This document shows, piece after piece, positions 7,463 through 14,459 of a stretch of DNA of 28,665 bases. Source of the DNA: CAZMXI01 sp964570205 (GTDB lineage: Bacteria > Planctomycetota > Phycisphaerae > Tepidisphaerales > Tepidisphaeraceae); the NCBI GenBank assembly GCA_964570205.1, contig CAZMXI010000047.1, positions 1-28,665 on the forward strand, written 5' to 3'. Position 1 is the stretch's first letter. Every line of letters starts with the position of its first letter. Below the pieces are notes generated by a model that was not told where the DNA came from, did not search any database, and was given only the letters and a program-made list of their open reading frames with translations. The translations under genes were made by a program, and so were the position numbers.

Positions 7463-9232
7463 GTGAAGCGTGTTTCGCTCGTCGCCGCGATTCTGTGGAT
7501 GTTGCCCACCCTTTGCCCGGCCTATATCGAGGCCCCTCACACAATCGGCCGGATCTGCAAGGAATCCACCACCATCACCCTCGTCGAAGTCTCCCGCGTC
7601 AACACCGACAAGAACCTCGTCATCTATCGCAAGATCAAGGACCTGAAGGGCAAGCATCCCCAGAACGAGATCAAGCACAACATCGGCCAGCGCGGCAACC
7701 ACCCCCGCGAATGGCAGACCGTCATGGCCTGGGCCAAGCCCGGCCGCCGCGCCCTCTTCTTCCACAATGGCAACGCCAGCCTCACCGCAATAGACCAAGC
7801 CTGGTATCAGTGCTTCCTGGAAGGCGAATGGTGGGCCATGTCGCATGCCGAGCCCTTCCTGTTGCGCACCTATTACGGCTCGGCCGAGCGGCTCATCTCG
7901 GTGGTGCCCGACGTGCTCGCCGGCAAGCAGGTGGTCGTGCCCGCCATGGTCGATGGGCCCAAGGAGCAGTTTCAACTGCGCACCGGCAAGGTTCACCGGA
8001 TCCGCGCCGGCCTCAAGCTGCTGGATTACGACGCCAAACGGGACTTCGTCGCCCTCGGCGCTGGTGAAGAACCCGAGCCGCAGGGCAATGCCGCCCAGGC
8101 TGCCGCCAATCAGCCCGCACGCTCGCCGGATGCCTCAGGCCCGACCTTCTATCGAGCCATTAATCTGAATGGCCCGGCGATCCGGATCGATCAGCGCCAA
8201 TGGGAAGCATCCAACGCTGCAAACGTCGAGATCAAGGGCCAGAAATACGAGAACCAGAAGGTCAAGCTCGCGCCCGCCGCTGACGAGCCGCTGGCGCGCA
8301 TGCTTCGCTCGTGCGTCTATGGCCAGGAATGCGGCGTCGCCGTCCGCAATGTGCCGGCCGGCCAATACCAGGTCTATCTCTACGTCTGGGAAGACAACAA
8401 CCCGGAGGTCTTCGACGTCACCCTGAACGGCCGAAAGGTCGTCTCCAGGCACAACAGCGGCAAGGCAGGGCAATGGAACAAGCTTGGCCCGTTCCCGACT
8501 ACAGTTGCCAACGGCATCATCGCCATCGCCAACCCCACCCCGGCCGCCGCCAACTTTTCGGGCGTCGAGATATGGCGCACGGGCGATGCTCCGGCAACCA
8601 CGCCCCCGTCTATCCCCAGGCGGCCCACGGCCAACCTCGTCATCGACAAGGGCAGGCGCATGATCACCGTGCCCTGCCTGATCGCCCCGCGAAAGCTGCC
8701 GCATCTCGGCCAGGTCTATCCACTGGAAGTCGTCGCCACCTATCCTTCGCCGCAGGGACAGAAGTCGCACGAGACCATCATCACCTTCGATGGCATCGCC
8801 CCAAGCCAGGTTCACGCCGCGCTCGGGCAGCTCGGCCTCAAGCCCGGCAAGCCGGCGCATGGCCAGAACGCCAAGGCGTCCGGCCCGCTGCTGAAGCTCT
8901 CGCTGGAAATATCGGGCCCCGGCGGCCAGCCCCGACGAATTCCCATCGAACAGGCCATGATCGACCGCAAGTCCGGCAAGGCGCCAGCCCCCTTCCGCTG
9001 GCACTTCACCGGATCAGTCATGCGCCAGCCAGACCCCGAAAAGGATGACCGCGTCTACGGCGCCGACGTCACCGGCACCCTGGTCGCCCTGTTTCCCGTG
9101 ACCGACGATGTCGTGATCCAGAGCCACCTCACCATGGAGCACGAATCGACCATGCGGCTGGAAACCAATCCCAGAGTGCTTCCCCCAGAGAAGACCGCCG
9201 TTAAACTCTTGATCGAGGTTGCCGGCAAGTGA
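7463..9232 (+). CDS. Secreted malectin-like plus YdjY-like multidomain protein
   Basis: 589 residues from GTG 7463, chosen because AAGGAGG (7452-7458) sits right before it and it begins a signal peptide (VKRVSLVAAILWMLPTLCPA). Three parts are visible. Residues about 22-200 are a conserved-looking domain of unknown role, with a KPGRRALFFHNG block. Residues about 229-376 resemble a malectin-type carbohydrate-binding module: it opens RAINLNGPAIRID and contains GQYQVYLYVWEDN, FDVTLNGRKV and FSGVEIW. Residues about 392-565 match the YdjY-type domain: a VVATYPSPQG strand, KSHETIITF, PSQVHAALGQLGLKPGKPA, and a WHFTGSV block. Its TGA overlaps a GTG start of the MoxR gene, so the two are coupled. I see no catalytic motif. 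Function is unknown; binding of a glycan at the cell surface is a possibility. Confidence 0.75.
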   Translation: MKRVSLVAAILWMLPTLCPAYIEAPHTIGRICKESTTITLVEVSRVNTDKNLVIYRKIKDLKGKHPQNEIKHNIGQRGNHPREWQTVMAWAKPGRRALFFHNGNASLTAIDQAWYQCFLEGEWWAMSHAEPFLLRTYYGSAERLISVVPDVLAGKQVVVPAMVDGPKEQFQLRTGKVHRIRAGLKLLDYDAKRDFVALGAGEEPEPQGNAAQAAANQPARSPDASGPTFYRAINLNGPAIRIDQRQWEASNAANVEIKGQKYENQKVKLAPAADEPLARMLRSCVYGQECGVAVRNVPAGQYQVYLYVWEDNNPEVFDVTLNGRKVVSRHNSGKAGQWNKLGPFPTTVANGIIAIANPTPAAANFSGVEIWRTGDAPATTPPSIPRRPTANLVIDKGRRMITVPCLIAPRKLPHLGQVYPLEVVATYPSPQGQKSHETIITFDGIAPSQVHAALGQLGLKPGKPAHGQNAKASGPLLKLSLEISGPGGQPRRIPIEQAMIDRKSGKAPAPFRWHFTGSVMRQPDPEKDDRVYGADVTGTLVALFPVTDDVVIQSHLTMEHESTMRLETNPRVLPPEKTAVKLLIEVAGK

Positions 9233-10320
9233 CCAGCGGCGACTGGCCGCCGACAAGCATCCCTTACTCCGGAGCACAGGTGTCTCAAGCCCCATCGCAA
9301 CCGGCCGCCAACGAGAAGGAACAGCAGTTCATCGAGCGATTCGGGCAGGTCAAACAACTGCTACTGCACGAGCTGCATAAGGTCATCATCGGCCAGGAAA
9401 GCGTCGTCGAACTGCTCCTCGCCGCCCTCTTCGCGCGCGGGCACTGCCTGCTGGTGGGCGTGCCCGGACTGGCCAAGACCCTCATGATCGCCACGCTCGC
9501 CCGGGTCCTGAAGCTCCAGTTCAACCGCATCCAGTTCACGCCAGACCTCATGCCCTCCGACATCACCGGCACGGACATCCTCGAAGAGGATTCGGCCACC
9601 GGCAAGCGGGGCTTTCGATTCGTCAAGGGCCCAGTCTTTGCGAACATCGTCCTGGCCGACGAGATCAATCGAACGCCCCCCAAGACCCAGGCCGCCCTGC
9701 TGCAGGCGATGCAAGAGTATCACGTCACGGCGGGTGGAACCACGTATCCCCTGGAACTGCCCTTCTTCGTCCTGGCCACACAGAACCCCGTCGAGCAGGA
9801 AGGCACGTATCCGCTTCCCGAGGCGCAGCTCGACCGTTTTATGTTCATGGTCAATATCGACTACCCCAGCAAGAAGGAAGAACGCCAGATCGTCCGCCGC
9901 ACGACGATGGAACTGGAATCGGAGCCGCAGGCCATGCTCTCGGCTGCCGACATTCTGCACGTACAGAAAATCCTGCGCAAACTCCCGGTCAGCGATCACA
10001 TCGTCGATTACGCTGTGTCGTTGGCGCGAGCCACGCGCCCCCGTGAAGCTGGCGTTCCGCAATTCATTAATGACTGGCTCACCTGGGGCGCCGGACCGCG
10101 TGCCGCGCAATACCTCGTGCTGGGCGCCAAGGCCCATGCGCTGCTCCACGGCCGGCTCAATGTCAGTTGCGACGATGTGCGCGCTGTCGCCAAGCCGGTT
10201 CTGCGACATCGCCTGTTCACCAACTTCAACGCCGATGCCGAAGGCGTTGGTCCCGAGCAAGTCATCGAGAAACTGCTCCAGGCCGTTCCCGAAGCGGGCA
10301 GTCAGGAGCATGCCGGATGA
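9229..10320 (+). CDS. MoxR-family AAA+ ATPase
   Basis: MoxR ATPases act as chaperones that help assemble or activate partner proteins, often with VWA or DUF58 proteins. The AAA_3 module is complete: Walker A GVPGLAKT (77-84), Walker B VLADE (141-145), NRTPPKTQAALLQAMQE, sensor-1 ATQNP (183-187) and the LDRF arginine-finger region (201-204). A C-terminal lid follows. I give GTG 9229 (363 residues), whose first bases overlap the upstream TGA as GTGA. An in-frame GTG at 9280 with GGAG at 9271-9274 would give 346 residues and is equally likely, since the family's conserved part begins only near residue 34. The usual DUF58 gene does not follow: the next 170 bases hold no convincing gene. Confidence 0.93.
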   Translation: MTSGDWPPTSIPYSGAQVSQAPSQPAANEKEQQFIERFGQVKQLLLHELHKVIIGQESVVELLLAALFARGHCLLVGVPGLAKTLMIATLARVLKLQFNRIQFTPDLMPSDITGTDILEEDSATGKRGFRFVKGPVFANIVLADEINRTPPKTQAALLQAMQEYHVTAGGTTYPLELPFFVLATQNPVEQEGTYPLPEAQLDRFMFMVNIDYPSKKEERQIVRRTTMELESEPQAMLSAADILHVQKILRKLPVSDHIVDYAVSLARATRPREAGVPQFINDWLTWGAGPRAAQYLVLGAKAHALLHGRLNVSCDDVRAVAKPVLRHRLFTNFNADAEGVGPEQVIEKLLQAVPEAGSQEHAG

Positions 10321-10491
10321 GCCGGACCTCGCGGCCTTCGCAGCCTCGCTTTCCTCCTCCCCCATCAGCGCCATAGCATTAGCCATGCGGGTATCGCACG
10401 CGCGCCGGCGATTGACAGCCCGTGATGCAAGCCCACAATTGGGCCCACAAGATGGATCGCAGTTGTACCTCGGCAGAAAGGCGGCACGGAC

Positions 10492-10935
10492 ATGGCTGCT
10501 GGACAGTTTTCAACCTCGCGCCCCAGGCGCTCTTCACGCTCCCGGAAGTACTTCACAGTGGAGCAGGCCAATCGGTCGCTTCCGCTGGTGACGCGGATTG
10601 TTCGCGACATTGTCAACGCCCATGATTGCGCGGCGCAATTGCAGGCCAAACTTGAATCCGCGTCAGGCAAAGCCGCCGCCGAGCTTCATGCCCAGCTCAA
10701 GGCCATCCTTGACAGCCTCCAGGACTACATCGACGAACTGGCCAGCGTTGGCATCGAACTGAAGGACTTCGAGACCGGCCTGGTCGACTTCCCAGGCCGC
10801 CACCAAGACCGCGATATATGCCTGTGCTGGAGACTTGGCGAAGAGAAGGTCGCGTATTGGCATGAATTGCATACCGGCTTCGCCGGACGGCAACCGGTCT
10901 CGACGCTCGACACCGATCCACCCATCGATAAGTAA
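10492..10935 (+). CDS. DUF2203 family protein
   Basis: 147 residues from ATG 10492. The body matches DUF2203 throughout: KYFTVEQANRSLPLV near residue 19, two amphipathic helices with coiled-coil character (QAKLESASGKAAAELHAQLK, then ILDSLQDYIDEL), then GIELKDFETGLVDFPGRH and CLCWRLGEEKVAYWHEL near the C-terminus. The family is small, cytoplasmic and without a proven function. The first 17 residues are Ser/Arg-rich and poorly conserved-looking, so the start may differ; no ATG is available closer to the conserved KYFTVEQ. A TTGACA at 10412-10417 with a weak ACAATT 17 bases on (10435-10440) could be its promoter, which would separate it from MoxR. Confidence 0.85.
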   Translation: MAAGQFSTSRPRRSSRSRKYFTVEQANRSLPLVTRIVRDIVNAHDCAAQLQAKLESASGKAAAELHAQLKAILDSLQDYIDELASVGIELKDFETGLVDFPGRHQDRDICLCWRLGEEKVAYWHELHTGFAGRQPVSTLDTDPPIDK

Positions 10936-10977
10936 CCGGATCGAGCAACCCGGCGGTTTGCCCCGCCCGGCTCGACA

Positions 10978-11199
10978 CACCACCAGCCTTCCATCGGGCT
11001 GGGCGGCCATCGACGTGGCGTACGCCCGCCCCAGGCCCCAGTTCCCATCGCTCATCACCCCATCCGGAGCCAGGCTGGCCTCCCGCTCGCCGGCCGGGCC
11101 ATAGCACGCCACGGCGAACTCGCTGTACCGCCCGCTCTCCCGCTGCCCGGCCACGCCGATCGTCCCATCCGCCAGCACCGCCACCGCCCGGCCGTTCAT
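10978..11199 (-). pseudogene. Remnant of a delta-60 repeat protein
   Basis: About 74 residues read from ATG 11199 look like one and a half delta-60 repeats: VAVLADGTIGVAG, FAVACYGPAGE, LAPDGVMSDG, then AYATSMAAQPDGRLVVC. In the family each unit has A..QPDGKIVVAG, then FALARYN.DG. The frame remains open beyond this but loses the pattern and runs into the DUF2203 gene on the other strand. Real delta-60 proteins have many repeats and are much longer, so this is most likely a relic. The ATG overlaps the TGA of the 94-residue gene upstream, which could still allow translation. Confidence 0.5.
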
Positions 11200-11480
11200 C
11201 GTCGGCCACGACGAGCGACGATCGCGATGCCGGCCACAACGCCGACGGCCAGCCCGATTCCGCCGCCGATCAGCGCATGTCCCTGCCGCGCCGCCATGTC
11301 GCCGGAGGCACGATTGAAGCGGCGCAGCGATTCATCCATGTCGCGGTCCCGGTCTCCGGTCATCGGCCGCTCCTGCCGCTCCGCGTCCGCGATCTGCATC
11401 CGCCGCGAGACCTCCATGGTCCCGAGGAATCCGACGATTCCCATCAACACCGCCAAGCCGATCACGATCAATACCCGCAT
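11196..11480 (-). CDS. Small two-helix membrane protein, unknown function
   Basis: 94 residues from ATG 11480, with a strong GGAGG site about 6 bases upstream. An N-terminal hydrophobic helix (VLIVIGLAVLMGIVGFLGTM) is followed by a charged middle rich in Arg, Asp and Glu (about 25-65). A second Gly/Ala/Val-rich helix (IGGGIGLAVGVVAGIAIVA) and an RRGRR end complete it. A hairpin topology with the charged loop on one side is predicted. I do not recognise the family. Its stop overlaps the start of the delta-60 remnant. Confidence 0.6.
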   Translation of the reverse strand: MRVLIVIGLAVLMGIVGFLGTMEVSRRMQIADAERQERPMTGDRDRDMDESLRRFNRASGDMAARQGHALIGGGIGLAVGVVAGIAIVARRGRR

Positions 11481-11654
11481 CGCGTTCCTCCAGACTTAAA
11501 CGTCAAAAAGACATCCCCCTTTTTGTTCCATGGCGCGACATTCACGCTTCCACTTCGCGAAGCAACGGATGCGGCGTCCCATCGGTCTCGTTCTTGGCAC
11601 GGTTGGGCCACCGAATCTCGGCCGCACCTGTCTTGTTGCTCAGTGAGAGCGGGA

Positions 11655-12197
11655 TCATGTTCCGCCTTCCGCACCGCCGGTTCCCGCGCCGCCTTCGGCA
11701 GCGCGCCGCTTGCGTTGTTCGGCGTAATACTCCTCGTCGCCATGCAAGTCGTAGGCGTAGCGGACCAGAGCGTAGAACGAGTCGAAGCGGAGGAGGATCT
11801 CACGCTTGATCTCGTCGCGTCCAATCCACGTGCCCGGCGCCTCGCCCGGCAGAAAGACGCAGGTATTGCCGGTGGCGTATGCCACCTCGTGGGGGTCGAT
11901 GATCTCGGTCTTCCTGAGTTCGAGGTTGCGTTCCACGATGCCCAAGTCAATCAGGTCGCGGCCCAGTATATGCACTGGACGCGTGTGGGTGCGGAAGAAG
12001 CAAACGTCCCTGCCCCCGCCGTTGATAAGCCGAACCAGTTTCAGGTAGTCCGGATGCAGTGGTTGGCCCAACTCGTCGATCGCGCGCCGCGTCACCTCGT
12101 CCATTTCGGCTTCCGTCGCGGGGGGACGTGATTGCCGCCACTTCGGTTCGTTCTCAAGCAGGTAGTTGATGTAGGAGACGTAATCATGATGGGTCAT
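11655..12197 (-). CDS. SMI1/KNR4 (SUKH) family immunity-type protein A
   Basis: 180 residues from ATG 12197, chosen because GGAG lies a few bases upstream and the longer frame begins with unrelated residues. The SUKH fold pattern is visible: an N-terminal helix, then QPLHPDYLKLVRLINGGG (the LP.DY..FL...NGGG motif), GRDLIDLGIVERN, then ATGNTCVFLPGEAPGTW and a final helical DSFYALVRYAYDLHG. The last 20 residues are a low-complexity Gly/Glu tail. SUKH proteins commonly neutralise contact-dependent or Rhs-type toxins. It lies downstream of a second SUKH gene and a HINT-HNH toxin. Its cognate toxin is not in the window unless it is the same HNH domain. Confidence 0.75.
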   Translation of the reverse strand: MTHHDYVSYINYLLENEPKWRQSRPPATEAEMDEVTRRAIDELGQPLHPDYLKLVRLINGGGRDVCFFRTHTRPVHILGRDLIDLGIVERNLELRKTEIIDPHEVAYATGNTCVFLPGEAPGTWIGRDEIKREILLRFDSFYALVRYAYDLHGDEEYYAEQRKRRAAEGGAGTGGAEGGT

Positions 12198-12336
12198 AGA
12201 AGACAACTCCGTCAAACTTCGGAAAGGCTGAGGTTGGGCTGCCGCGTCTGGAAGACCTGATAGCCGACCACGGCCAAGCACCAGCAGGACCAACAGACCG
12301 AAGCGAGGAGCACCCTTCCAACTGCGCTGGCGTCCT

Positions 12337-12813
12337 TCAGGTCATGGCGAATTTGATGACCGCCGCCATGTCCGCGAGTTCATCGTAGTAGTCGCCGCCG
12401 ATTTTACTGCGCAGGCGAAACTTGCCTGTATTGATGTCTTGAACGATGTAGTCGAGATCGGTGGTACCGTAAACCAAGAGGTCATTGAAGGGCGAGCTAT
12501 CGCCCCGAAGGCGCTGGTTCTCCTCAACGAAGCCTTCCACATGAGCATCACCGCCCGGTGTATTGAGGTGGTACGTGCGCGTACCATACAAGCCGGCGTG
12601 CTCACCACCTCCATTTTGAATAGAAAGAAAAACGAGAAAGTCCCCGGGCAAGTGCACCCCGAAGGTCTGCTGGACCCTGGCCACAAATTGATCGAGTTCC
12701 TCCGGCTTGCATCCGGGAATTTGGCAATAACAGCCATAAGGCTCTTGCTCTTTGCGTATCTGCCCAATTCGCAACAAGAGCCAGCGGCGCAAATCGTCAC
12801 TAGTTCCCATCAT
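12337..12813 (-). CDS. SMI1/KNR4 (SUKH/YrhA-type) immunity protein B
   Basis: 158 residues; the first codons ATGATG at 12813-12808 lie inside the last codons of the HNH toxin frame (14-base overlap), the usual arrangement for a toxin and its immunity gene. A SUKH-type core is visible: FGVHLPGDFLVFLSIQNGGG near residues 51-70, LYGTRTY, then LLVYGTTDLDYIVQDI and a final ELADMAAVIKFA helix. The likely role is to bind and block the HNH nuclease encoded just upstream. It shares the LP.D(Y/F)L..(L/V)...NGGG motif with SUKH gene A but is otherwise quite different in sequence, so this is not a recent duplication. Confidence 0.78.
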   Translation of the reverse strand: MMGTSDDLRRWLLLRIGQIRKEQEPYGCYCQIPGCKPEELDQFVARVQQTFGVHLPGDFLVFLSIQNGGGEHAGLYGTRTYHLNTPGGDAHVEGFVEENQRLRGDSSPFNDLLVYGTTDLDYIVQDINTGKFRLRSKIGGDYYDELADMAAVIKFAMT

Positions 12814-13036
12814 AGACTACTTTTCCATCAAAGAGCGGAAAATCAATGGTGCGGGATTTCCCGACGTCATTCACACCATCCATTAAGATCTCGTACTCGC
12901 CCGAGAGTGCCGTGTGGCAGGGATCTTTCTTCATGATGATCAAATTGGCGAAGCCATTTGTGCCGCCTCCTTCCAGCGGCTTACGGTGGTGAACCTCGAA
13001 CCCCCATTCCTTCGGCATATGACCTGTATCCTTCAT
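12800..13036 (-). CDS. HNH nuclease toxin domain (C-terminal part of the broken toxin)
   Basis: The HNH module reads EVHHRKPLEGGG, then NGFANLIIMKKDPCHTAL: a His pair, an Asn and a distal His in the order expected for HNH/endonuclease VII-type toxins. It ends SRTIDFPLFDGKVVYDGN. It is in the same frame as the HINT segment upstream and is separated from it only by TGA at 13100-13102. The frame is open between 13036 and 13099 (VAKNHAADLRAAGF, SPGRIKY), so the original protein was continuous. ATG 13036 may be used alone (GGAAGA lies about 9 bases upstream), which would give a 78-residue nuclease fragment. The predicted activity is nucleic-acid cleavage with a metal ion. The immunity gene overlaps its 3' end. 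Confidence 0.7.
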   Translation of the reverse strand: MKDTGHMPKEWGFEVHHRKPLEGGGTNGFANLIIMKKDPCHTALSGEYEILMDGVNDVGKSRTIDFPLFDGKVVYDGN

Positions 13037-13099
13037 GTATTTGATTCTTCCGGGAGAGAAACCCGCCGCCCTCAGATCGGCGGCATGATTCTTAGCAAC

Positions 13100-13852
13100 T
13101 CATTTGATGTAATTCCCGCGAGCGCCATCCCGCCACATGCCCTCCGGCGTTCCATTGAATGCTTCCCGCAACTCGGCGACTGTTTGCGCCGACTGCTTCG
13201 TGAACTTACACCTGGTGGCGGGCGCGTTCTTGAAAGCGACGGGCTTTTTGCCCTTCAGCCGCCCGAAGAACGTGCTCTTGGCGCAGTAGTTGTGCACCCA
13301 CACCGCGTCGGTCGATCCGAAGCCGTCCTCGACGAAGTACGTGTGGTCGCCTTCAAGTTCCAGATTGTACACCGCGATGCCGCTGGCGAAAGCCTCTCGC
13401 GTGCTGCCGAGGACAGTCTGCCAGCTTCCATCCGTCTCCTGCACCAGATCCCCGACAGCCAGATCACCAGCCTCCGTCCACCCCCTGCCCTGCACGTAGA
13501 ATGGGTGCTCGTCGGTCGTGCGGATGACCTCGACGTTGCCGTCGTCCCCCTCGATCGTGAGCGTCCGGATGTGGTCGCTGGTCCGGCGGAACACCCCCGT
13601 CACCCGGCGCGGCGAGAGGTCGTCCTCCGCGTCATACTGATCTCTCGACAGGATGTAGTCGTCCTCCTCGACCTCCTCGATCGGCTTGGTGACCAGCGTG
13701 CCATCCTCGTTCACGCCCACGATCACGTTCGTCCCCGCCGCGAAGCACGAGCCACTGTCCATCCGCATCTTCGCCTTCGCCGCCCGGTAGAACGCGAACA
13801 TCTGGTAGGCGTCCATCCCGATCTGCAGCCAGTAGCGCTGCTGCTCGGCCAC
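13100..13852 (-). CDS. Orphan pretoxin HINT-domain segment of a polymorphic toxin
   Basis: 250 residues from GTG 13852. The HINT (intein/hedgehog-like autoprotease) domain starts SCFAAGTNVIVG, where Cys36 is the expected nucleophile. It has TTDEHPFYVQGRGW in the middle and ends AVWVHNYC. In polymorphic toxins this domain releases the C-terminal toxin. After it come about 57 residues (FFGRLKGKKPVAFKN...) leading to the TGA at 13100, beyond which the HNH domain continues in frame. The N-terminal trafficking part of a normal toxin (Rhs/YD or similar) is missing: an in-frame TGA sits at 13910-13912, and a ferredoxin terminator lies near 14030. The locus is thus either an orphan cassette or a decaying remnant. 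Confidence 0.72.
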   Translation of the reverse strand: MAEQQRYWLQIGMDAYQMFAFYRAAKAKMRMDSGSCFAAGTNVIVGVNEDGTLVTKPIEEVEEDDYILSRDQYDAEDDLSPRRVTGVFRRTSDHIRTLTIEGDDGNVEVIRTTDEHPFYVQGRGWTEAGDLAVGDLVQETDGSWQTVLGSTREAFASGIAVYNLELEGDHTYFVEDGFGSTDAVWVHNYCAKSTFFGRLKGKKPVAFKNAPATRCKFTKQSAQTVAELREAFNGTPEGMWRDGARGNYIK

Positions 13853-14010
13853 GCGCTGCCACCTTTCGCGACTCGCGTTCTTCAGATCAGGGCGTTGCTG
13901 ACGCCCACTTCAAGACCCCGACTCGCATCAGCGACCATCGCCATCCGGCTAAGAGTTCCCCTCACCGAGGCCCCAAGAAGGATTGTCTCTCCATGTCTGC
14001 GCCCCATTTC

Positions 14011-14051
14011 TAAACATAATAAGAAACGCCGTCCGGCATTTCGGGCGGCGT
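14011..14051 (-). terminator. Terminator of the ferredoxin gene
   Basis: A 10-bp stem with one G-U pair (14026-14035 with 14042-14051) has a 6-base loop. On the minus strand it is followed by TTTCTTATTATGTTT. It lies about 50 bases past the ferredoxin stop. Confidence 0.7.
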
Positions 14052-14099
14052 CTTGATTCTTCTTCCCACTCAGTGCCCCCCGCGAACGGCCGATGGCGT

Positions 14100-14273
14100 T
14101 CAGGCCATCGTAATCGCACCGCTCGGGCACGCATCCGCGCATGCGTTGCAGTCGATGCAGTCGTCCACCTTCACCACGGCGTAAGCATCGGGCACTTCAA
14201 TTGCCTGGGATGGGCAGACATCCACACACGACTTGCACGCGTTGCACTTATCCTTATCAACTTGGGCCGGCAT
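14100..14273 (-). CDS. Small 2[4Fe-4S] ferredoxin
   Basis: 57 residues from ATG 14273, with GAGGAG at 14279-14284 five bases upstream. It has two classical cluster motifs. The first is C10-x2-C13-x2-C16-x3-C20-P (CNACKSCVDVCP) and the second is C39-x2-C42-x2-C45-x3-C49-P (CIDCNACADACP). Each is followed by the S(Q/G)AI segment typical of bacterial-type ferredoxins. The length is the usual 55-60 residues. It would be a cytosolic low-potential electron carrier. It stands alone between its own promoter (14332-14359) and terminator (14011-14051), so its redox partner cannot be told from the neighbours. Confidence 0.93.
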   Translation of the reverse strand: MPAQVDKDKCNACKSCVDVCPSQAIEVPDAYAVVKVDDCIDCNACADACPSGAITMA

Positions 14274-14331
14274 GACAACTCCTCACAGAAAACCAATAGA
14301 GCGGGCCACACACGTGCCCGCCCACGCAAAA

Positions 14332-14359
14332 AGGATAGAAAACTCCCGTTGGCTGTCAA
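14332..14359 (-). promoter_or_regulatory. Sigma-70-type promoter of the ferredoxin gene
   Basis: On the minus strand a perfect -35 TTGACA (14354-14359) is followed by 16 bases and a -10 TATCCT (14332-14337). The leader to the ATG at 14273 would be about 50 bases. This is the clearest promoter in the window. Confidence 0.7.
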
Positions 14360-14459
14360 GTGCTTTTAGGACTGTTATAGTTCTAAAACCCACCTGTGGG
14401 GCCGGCCAGGCTCATGAATATCCATTAATCCAAATTTAACAAGTATTTAGATGGGAATA

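Noticed and set aside
10310..10491. A possible truncated DUF58 gene after MoxR
   Set aside because: The frame starting near the MoxR stop has none of the DUF58 motifs and becomes low-complexity; I see only a weak promoter-like TTGACA in this stretch.
12212..12313. A 33-codon frame with one hydrophobic stretch between the two SUKH genes (minus strand)
   Set aside because: It starts with GTG with a poorly spaced GGAAGG and is too short to separate from chance; no homology recognised.
13037..13099. A possible frameshift between the HINT and HNH segments
   Set aside because: Re-reading the bases shows that both segments are in the same frame and only the TGA at 13100-13102 separates them.
13882..14142. 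Minus-strand frame that might extend the HINT protein upstream
   Set aside because: It is in another frame, overlaps the ferredoxin gene and terminator and ends at 13882. Joining it to the HINT frame would need a frameshift I cannot support.
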